Source of the DNA: Methylococcales bacterium
GTDB taxonomy: Bacteria > Pseudomonadota > Gammaproteobacteria > Methylococcales > Methylomonadaceae
NCBI GenBank assembly: GCA_023144875.1
Contig: JAGLEW010000056.1
Location: 1 to 21,349 of the forward strand
Reading direction: 5' to 3'
Length of the DNA stretch: 21,349 nucleotides
Shown piece after piece: positions 16,492 through 21,349 of this stretch. Each line of letters opens with the position of its first letter. The first letter of the stretch is position 1. The position numbers were made by a program, and so were the translations under genes. Below the pieces are notes generated by a model. The model was given only the letters and a program-made list of their open reading frames with translations, was not told the DNA's origin and did not search any database.

Positions 16492-17718
16492 ATGGATAAA
16501 ACTAAAAAATTGGCTTCAAAAATAGAACCTGTCTGTATTAGTGCCTATTCAACGTTAAATGCATGTGGGTTAGGGAATCAAAGACTATTTGATGCGTTAA
16601 AAAATAATGAGAGTGCTTTAGCGCCCCTTGAATTATTCGAGGTTGATTTTAAAACCTATGTCGGCGAAATAAAAAATCCGTTAGAGACATTGGCGGATGA
16701 GTATGAAGCTTATCAAAGTCGTAATGCACAAGTGGCATTAACAACCCTCAATTTTGGTGATGATGGTTTACGGCTTGCCATTGAAAAAGCAAAACAGCGT
16801 TATGGTGTCAATCGCATTGCGGTTATTATTGGTACGAGTACCTCAGGGCTTTATGAAACAGAATCGGCTTATGGTTATTTATTAAAAAATAATGAAATGC
16901 CAGCGAATTTTAATTTTATATCCCGTCATGCGTATCAGGCAACGGGACGATTATTACAATTGGAATTAGGCTTAACAGGTATTTGTTTTGCGGTATCGAC
17001 CGCCTGTTCTTCTTCTGCAAAAGCCATTGCGGCAGGGCAACGATTAATCGCCAATGGCTTATGTGATGCGGCTTTAGTGGGAGGTGTTGATACCTTATGT
17101 CGATTGACTTTGCGCGGATTTTATAGTTTAAACCTAACCTCAAATTATTTTTGTCAGCCGATGGATGAAAATCGCGCAGGGATTAATATTGGCGAAGCGG
17201 CAGGATTATTATTGCTGGAAAAAACCAATGAGAACAATCAGCATCAGCCCTTATTATTATCGGTCGGTGAATCCTCAGATGCGTATCACATGAGTCATCC
17301 TCACCCCGAGGGGCTTGGCGCACAATTGGCGATGAAATCAGCCTTATCATTAGCTGGTGTTCGTATAGAGCAGATTGATTATTTAAACCTTCATGCAACA
17401 GCGACGAAAATTAATGATGCGATTGAAGCGAAAGCGGTGTTTGCACTTGCGTCCGATCATTTAATTTGCAGTGCGACCAAAGGTATAACAGGTCATACAC
17501 TCGGTGCGGCAGGTGCATTGGAAACTATTATTGCTTTGCTAGCATTAGAGCATCAATTTATTCCTGGGAGTTGTGGCTTACAAACAATAGATACTGAGTG
17601 TCGTTGTCAGGTAAATGCATCTCCTTTATTGAATCAAAAGCTGGCATTAGCAATGAGTAATTCTTTTGGGTTTGGCGGTAATAATGCCAGTGTGATTGTT
17701 GCAAAAGCCTATGAGTGA
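16492..17718 (+). CDS. Beta-ketoacyl-ACP synthase (aryl-polyene-type catalytic ketosynthase)
   Basis: A 408-residue FabF-like condensing enzyme. The Cys-His-His triad is complete: C172 in VSTACSSSA, H301 in LHATAT (the usual HGTGT is relaxed) and H335 in TKGITGHTLGAAG with the supporting K330. The C-terminal glycine loop NSFGFGGNNAS is intact. It should accept an acyl chain on C172 and condense it with malonyl-ACP. Sequence style and the adjacent cysteine-less partner point to the ketosynthase class of aryl-polyene and related pigment pathways rather than housekeeping fatty acid synthesis; no FabF neighbours (fabD, fabG, acpP) are nearby. The stop overlaps the next start (ATGAGTGA), which implies coupled translation. 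Exact product unknown. Confidence 0.88.
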   Translation: MDKTKKLASKIEPVCISAYSTLNACGLGNQRLFDALKNNESALAPLELFEVDFKTYVGEIKNPLETLADEYEAYQSRNAQVALTTLNFGDDGLRLAIEKAKQRYGVNRIAVIIGTSTSGLYETESAYGYLLKNNEMPANFNFISRHAYQATGRLLQLELGLTGICFAVSTACSSSAKAIAAGQRLIANGLCDAALVGGVDTLCRLTLRGFYSLNLTSNYFCQPMDENRAGINIGEAAGLLLLEKTNENNQHQPLLLSVGESSDAYHMSHPHPEGLGAQLAMKSALSLAGVRIEQIDYLNLHATATKINDAIEAKAVFALASDHLICSATKGITGHTLGAAGALETIIALLALEHQFIPGSCGLQTIDTECRCQVNASPLLNQKLALAMSNSFGFGGNNASVIVAKAYE

Positions 17719-18454
17719 AATTTTTATTAAAAGTAGCGCAATATGCGGTTCTAATCCATTACTTTTAGAAAATTTTGGATTAAAAAGTGAGGTCATTGAT
17801 AAGCAATTGATTCCTGTTGCACTGCGTCGGCGAACCGCATTAACCACGAGAATGGCGATTACGGTGGCGACAAAAGCATGTAACGATGCACAAATCGATA
17901 CATCAAAACTAGCGTCTGTCTTTGTGTCTTTAGGCGGAGAAATTCAAGTCACCGATGCATTATGTCGATTATTACCCGATAAAAAAGCCTTATTATCGCC
18001 GACACAATTTCATAATTCGGTTCATAATACCACCGCAGGTTATTGGGGGATTTTAAATCATTGCCAGTCACCAAGCACTGCGATTGCGGCTATGGATGAT
18101 GGCTTTGCAATGGGACTTATTGAGGCAGGCTCACAATTACAGCAAGCCACTCAAGATATTTTATTGGTATGTTATGATGAAATTTGGCCGACTTATTTAG
18201 CCCCTCCTGTTGGAAGTTGTGCGCTGGCGTGTGCTTTTGTGTTATCAAAAACTCAACAAGATGACGAACCTTTCCTTTCCTTTCCTGAAATAATGCCGAC
18301 ACAAATGTTATTAGAACCTCACTGGTGTGATTTGGTTAAACAAGCCCCCGCTGCGGCAGCCATTCCCTTATTACAGGCGATTGAACAAAGAAAAAATAAA
18401 CAGATCCCTTTAAATATTCATGCAACACTTTGGCAAACACATTTACAGTTTTAA
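17711..18454 (+). CDS. Ketosynthase-like chain-length factor (PF13723 type), no catalytic cysteine
   Basis: A 247-residue protein, much shorter than a full ketosynthase. It carries LLSPTQFHNSVHNTTAGYWG (about 95-112), the hallmark of the 'beta-ketoacyl synthase chain length factor' family, where the nucleophilic cysteine region of a true ketosynthase is replaced. No TACSS or GHTLGAAG motif occurs. In aryl-polyene systems such subunits pair with the active ketosynthase and shape the tunnel that sets chain length, so a heterodimer with the upstream gene product is expected. The ATG at 17711 overlaps the upstream gene by eight bases; an in-frame TTG at 17696 would overlap it further and is rejected. 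The next gene begins two bases after the stop. Confidence 0.85.
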   Translation: MSEIFIKSSAICGSNPLLLENFGLKSEVIDKQLIPVALRRRTALTTRMAITVATKACNDAQIDTSKLASVFVSLGGEIQVTDALCRLLPDKKALLSPTQFHNSVHNTTAGYWGILNHCQSPSTAIAAMDDGFAMGLIEAGSQLQQATQDILLVCYDEIWPTYLAPPVGSCALACAFVLSKTQQDDEPFLSFPEIMPTQMLLEPHWCDLVKQAPAAAAIPLLQAIEQRKNKQIPLNIHATLWQTHLQF

Positions 18455-18456
18455 TA

Positions 18457-19644
18457 ATGCCTAAAAATACTTTTTTTGATGTTATTGTCGCAGGGGCAGG
18501 TCCTGCAGGAAGTACCTGTGCAACTTTATTAGTACAATATGGCTACCGAGTTTTAATACTAGAGAAAAACCGTCATCCTCGCTTTCATATTGGCGAATCC
18601 ATGCTACCAATGGCGGAACCTATTATGCAACGTTTAAAAATTAACTGGAATGAAGGTAATTTACGAAAAGGAGGCGCGAAGTTTATGGATGAACAACAAG
18701 GAAAATCCAGCTATTTCCCCTTTCAAGGAAAATATAGTACGGTTCAAGTCGAGCGTTCAGTGTTTGATCAGCGTCTTTTTGAAAATGGAATCAGCCAAGG
18801 TGTGGTCGCACATCAACAAGAAGGCGTTATTGATATGCAATCAGACGCTGAAAAAGTTCTGGTTAAAACCTCGAAGCGCTCTTATGAAGGACGTTATTTT
18901 ATTGATGCCACAGGACGTAGTGCAATCATGGGACGTTTCAAACAATCGCTTGAACCCATAAAAACACTTGGAAAGTTTGCAGTTTATCAACATTATCAAC
19001 TGGATGATAATTTAATAACGGCTGAATTATTTCATAACGGGCATATTGAAATTATACTCAGTGAATTAGGGTGGTTTTGGTGTATTCCTCTTACCAAACA
19101 GCGATTAAGTATAGGTTTAGTGGTACAAAAAGAAAATCAGTTAAACCTCAAAGGTGAAAAATTACTGGATTATTATATTAAAAAATCACCACGCTTAACG
19201 GAATTATTAGCAAATTCAAAGACATTATCAAAAGTAGCGGTAGAAGCCGACTTTAGTTATTTAAATACACAACGTTATGGTGTGCGTTATGCGTGCTGTG
19301 GGGATGCAGCGGGTTTTTTAGACCCTGTATTTTCATCGGGCGTTTTTTTTGCATTGAAAACCGCTGAAATGGTCGCCGATCAATTGCATGCAGGGTTAAG
19401 CTCAGGCACAGAAGCAAATATAAATTTACATGATAAAGATAATAAAACTTATCAGACAGGTTTTCAGAGTATGTATTTAATGATAAAACGTTTTTACAGT
19501 TCTAATATGGTGGATAATTTATTTTTTGAAGCAGAACGTGCGCCACAGGTAAAAAATGAGGTGATTGCCCTGTTAGCAGGTGATTTATGGACGAAAAATA
19601 ATACGTTTCAGCAAGGTTTATTATCAGGACGGCAGAGTTTTTAA
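18457..19644 (+). CDS. FAD-dependent oxidoreductase, flavin-dependent halogenase-like
   Basis: A 395-residue flavoprotein. GAGPAGS (13-19) is the FAD dinucleotide-binding loop, ending in LEKNRHPRFHIGESMLP, where HIGES(M/L)LP is typical of the flavin halogenase and related monooxygenase group. LRKGGAKF (about 69-76) sits where phenolic halogenases keep a catalytic lysine. GWFWCIP (205-211) fits the WxWxIP motif linked with halogenases. CCGDAAGFLDPVFSSGVFFAL (around 280-300) is the second FAD motif. Flavoproteins of this kind occur in aryl-polyene and xanthomonadin-type pigment clusters; some family members do not halogenate, so oxidation of the polyene or aryl starter is equally possible. A flavin reductase would be needed from elsewhere. 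The frame extends to a TTG at 18430; the ATG two bases after the upstream stop is preferred. Its stop codon overlaps that of the opposing gene. Confidence 0.88.
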   Translation: MPKNTFFDVIVAGAGPAGSTCATLLVQYGYRVLILEKNRHPRFHIGESMLPMAEPIMQRLKINWNEGNLRKGGAKFMDEQQGKSSYFPFQGKYSTVQVERSVFDQRLFENGISQGVVAHQQEGVIDMQSDAEKVLVKTSKRSYEGRYFIDATGRSAIMGRFKQSLEPIKTLGKFAVYQHYQLDDNLITAELFHNGHIEIILSELGWFWCIPLTKQRLSIGLVVQKENQLNLKGEKLLDYYIKKSPRLTELLANSKTLSKVAVEADFSYLNTQRYGVRYACCGDAAGFLDPVFSSGVFFALKTAEMVADQLHAGLSSGTEANINLHDKDNKTYQTGFQSMYLMIKRFYSSNMVDNLFFEAERAPQVKNEVIALLAGDLWTKNNTFQQGLLSGRQSF

Positions 19645-20093
19645 TCCGCCATTAAGACTCTATAGTGTTCACCTTTTTGATCGTATAGTTCAAAAGCACC
19701 ATTAATATACTCCCCATGCATATAAGTTTCCATACCATTATCATCATACATATTACCAACGACTTTTTGGTTTTTGTCTACTTCAATGACGATTCTTACT
19801 TTATTTGAATTGACATAACCTTCAATTTCATAATGATCGGTACCTGTTGTTTTAATTTTTTGAGGTATTGCTAGTTCTTTTAGCGATTTTTCTTTAGAGG
19901 GTAAATCTGGAAGGGTATTTGTTTTTAATTTTGGTGGTTCTGTAGGGGGAATTGTTTTTAAACTAGCTTCAGCCCCTCTTGATTTTTTAATAGTACTTAT
20001 TTCAGAATTATCTTTTTCAGTAAATGTAATGTCTGCTACAGCTGAGTATTGTGACGAAAAAAAAAGGAAGAGGAATGGCATTAATTTGGGCAT
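19641..20093 (-). CDS. Small exported protein, function unknown
   Basis: A 150-residue protein with a likely Sec signal peptide (MPKLMPFLFLFFSSQYSAVA, cleavage after about residue 20). A low-complexity Lys/Pro-rich linker at about 47-75 (IPPTEPPKLK, LPDLPSKEK) leads to a compact beta-rich C-terminal part (HYEIEGYVNSNKVRIVIEVD, MYDDNGMETYMHGEY). I recognise no family. It starts two bases after the DUF2807 stop and is the third gene of the OmpA-DUF2807 operon, so a periplasmic or surface role together with those proteins is likely. Its start has no strong ribosome site beyond an AGGAG about ten bases upstream. Confidence 0.7.
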   Translation of the reverse strand: MPKLMPFLFLFFSSQYSAVADITFTEKDNSEISTIKKSRGAEASLKTIPPTEPPKLKTNTLPDLPSKEKSLKELAIPQKIKTTGTDHYEIEGYVNSNKVRIVIEVDKNQKVVGNMYDDNGMETYMHGEYINGAFELYDQKGEHYRVLMAD

Positions 20094-20095
20094 TA

Positions 20096-20830
20096 CTAAT
20101 CTCCTGATGTGATTTCTCCTGAACCAGAGATATTTTTACTTATTTGTGGTGGATTACCAAAATAAGTGACATCCCCTGAACCTGAAATGTTTATATTTAA
20201 AGCTTTTTGTGCAGTAAGTTCAATATCAGCAGAACCTTTCAACTCAACGCTTGTTTTTTGGGCGATTAGTTTTTTTGCTTCAATATCTCCTGAGCCTGAA
20301 ATAATTATATTAAGCTTATTAGTTCTTCCATTGGCGGTGATATCACCTGAACCTGTTAAGTGAATTTTAAAGTTATCAGCACGAATAGCATTAAGATGTA
20401 CATCACTTGCACCATGAACAGTTACCGCATTTAAGTTAGGTGAAAAAATATCAATAACGATGGGCTTTCGAGTGCTGTATGATTTATCCATTTTTAAATA
20501 GAGGGTGTTATTTTTAACACTCGCATTAACAAAAGGGATTAAATTACGGTTAGCGGAAATTGTTGCTGAAGATTTATTTTTTCGATAATAATTGACATCA
20601 AAACTCCCTTTAATAATGACGGCATTGTAACTTGGTAAGTTTTGGCTTTTGGATTGATAAGCACCTGATCCTTGTGTTACCCCTCCTGCATTATTTCCAT
20701 CTATAACGATACTACTCCCACTAATTGTAGCGTTATCAAGAGTAACACTTCCAACATCCGCTATAGCCACATTGAAAAGACAAGCAGAGCAGGTTAATAG
20801 TGTTTTGTATAAAAATTTATGGAGCCGCAT
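20096..20830 (-). CDS. DUF2807 exported beta-helix protein
   Basis: A 244-residue protein with a signal peptide (about 1-24, ending FNVAIA) and a DUF2807 'head GIN' domain. From about residue 75 it shows the repeated right-handed beta-helix turns of this family: VHGASDVHLNA, LTGSGDITANG, ISGSGDIEAKK, LKGSADIELTA, ISGSGDVTYFG, ISGSGEITSGD, with SGSGDI recurring about every 20 residues. Such domains occur in exported envelope proteins of Bacteroidetes and Proteobacteria; the molecular role is unknown. A Gly/Ser-rich N-terminal stretch with GGVTQGSGAYQS precedes the repeats. The start overlaps the end of the OmpA gene by 14 bases and the next gene starts two bases after its TAG, so the three genes form one operon. 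Confidence 0.85.
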   Translation of the reverse strand: MRLHKFLYKTLLTCSACLFNVAIADVGSVTLDNATISGSSIVIDGNNAGGVTQGSGAYQSKSQNLPSYNAVIIKGSFDVNYYRKNKSSATISANRNLIPFVNASVKNNTLYLKMDKSYSTRKPIVIDIFSPNLNAVTVHGASDVHLNAIRADNFKIHLTGSGDITANGRTNKLNIIISGSGDIEAKKLIAQKTSVELKGSADIELTAQKALNINISGSGDVTYFGNPPQISKNISGSGEITSGD

Positions 20831-21349
20831 AAAATTGTACTCTACGATTGGCAGGGTCCGTTGCGGTTAAATTAGGGAGTGGTTCCGCTTCACCTTTACC
20901 ATTGACAATGAGTCGCGAGGAAGATATTTGGTAATTAGAGACTAAATAATCTTTTACTGCTTGGGCTCTTTGTTCTGAGAGTTCTTTATTATGGGTATTT
21001 GAACCTGCCGCATCGGTATGACCTTCAACGACTAATTTTCTACTAGCATCGCCACTTGCAAGCATTTTACCTATTTTATCTACAAATTCTTTGGAGTTCG
21101 GTAAAATATTAGCAGAATTACTACCAAATTGAATGGGGAGGCTTATTTTTCCACCACTACTGATTGCACTGGTATCAGCGACATCTGTTTTTGGTTTTTT
21201 TGTGAAGCTAAAGGATCGAGTTTTGCCAGACTTTTTGGTTTCTGTTGCTGATCCACCAAAAATAATGGCTTCCATTTCTGCAGCACTTGCGCCATCAGAA
21301 AGTGTTTTAATGTCTTCAGCTTGTACGGAAAGACTCAGTAGTACCATAC
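20817..21349 (-). CDS. OmpA-family peptidoglycan-binding protein, 5' end beyond window
   Basis: At least 176 residues are visible. The first ones, VLLSLSVQA followed by EDIK, look like the end of a signal peptide; the ATG at 21347 leaves no basic n-region, so the real start probably lies past the right edge. A low-complexity linker (SGKTRSFSFTKKPKTD) precedes the OmpA C-terminal domain from about residue 68: LPIQFGSNSANILPNS, VEGHTDAAGSNTHNKELSEQRA and GKGEAEPLPNLTATDPANRRV. The HTD aspartate and the arginine of SEQRA that bind diaminopimelate are both present. No beta-barrel lies in the visible part, so this is a periplasmic anchor linked to peptidoglycan, not a porin-like OmpA. Confidence 0.88.
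   Translation of the reverse strand, partial: MVLLSLSVQAEDIKTLSDGASAAEMEAIIFGGSATETKKSGKTRSFSFTKKPKTDVADTSAISSGGKISLPIQFGSNSANILPNSKEFVDKIGKMLASGDASRKLVVEGHTDAAGSNTHNKELSEQRAQAVKDYLVSNYQISSSRLIVNGKGEAEPLPNLTATDPANRRVQFYAAP

Noticed and set aside
18650..18961. 103-codon plus-strand ORF in another frame inside the flavoprotein gene
   Set aside because: It lies wholly in a gene with intact FAD motifs and shows no domain of its own.
1..21349. Mobile elements, CRISPR array, tRNA or toxin-antitoxin pairs
   Set aside because: I saw no transposase or integrase motifs, no regularly spaced repeats, no cloverleaf-like sequence and no small paired ORFs of that kind on either strand.

Overview
The window looks like chromosomal DNA of an AT-rich (by eye roughly 40% G+C or lower) gammaproteobacterium. 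The argS-ftsN pair, a System I cytochrome c maturation gene, IspH, a Porin_5-type porin and an aryl-polyene-style ketosynthase pair all fit Gammaproteobacteria. Methylococcales (methanotroph relatives) is my best guess from the overall look of the proteins, but no methane- or methanol-oxidation gene is present, so the order is inference. I see no tRNA, rRNA, CRISPR array, insertion sequence, phage gene or att site. No gap between genes exceeds about 260 bases.

Layout, left to right. (1) 1-3547, minus strand: argS, directly abutting ftsN, then a 268-residue membrane zinc-ribbon protein of unknown function, then the first 27 codons of ccmC running off the left edge. (2) 3716-4624, plus: a solitary cysD, closed by a hairpin shared with (3) 4676-7375, minus: an 899-residue DUF4214/cadherin/Ig-like surface or secreted protein. 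(4) 7634-8851, plus: an outer-membrane porin, converging on (5) 8892-9830, minus: ispH. (6) 10092-13829, plus: a UPF0182 membrane protein and a divergent cytoplasmic asparaginase-like protein, then a doubtful 58-codon ORF and a 791-residue TPR lipoprotein (14030-16405) that ends at a strong hairpin. (7) 16492-19644, plus: a three-gene operon of a complete ketosynthase, a cysteine-less ketosynthase-like chain-length factor and a flavoprotein resembling flavin-dependent halogenases. (8) 19641-21349, minus: an envelope operon of an OmpA-like protein (cut by the right edge), a DUF2807 beta-helix protein and a small exported protein.

How the genes work together. Regions 1, 2 and 5 are housekeeping: translation, division, sulfate activation, isoprenoid synthesis, cytochrome c assembly. 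Regions 3, 4 and 8 concern the cell surface. Region 7 is the most interesting part: its two ketosynthase-type subunits should form a heterodimer that builds a polyene or polyketide chain on an acyl carrier protein encoded elsewhere, and the flavoprotein should oxidise or halogenate the product. It has its own extended -10 promoter placed across the terminator of the preceding gene. The triad carries none of the ACP, ketoreductase, dehydratase, ligase or transport genes that usually accompany aryl-polyene synthases.
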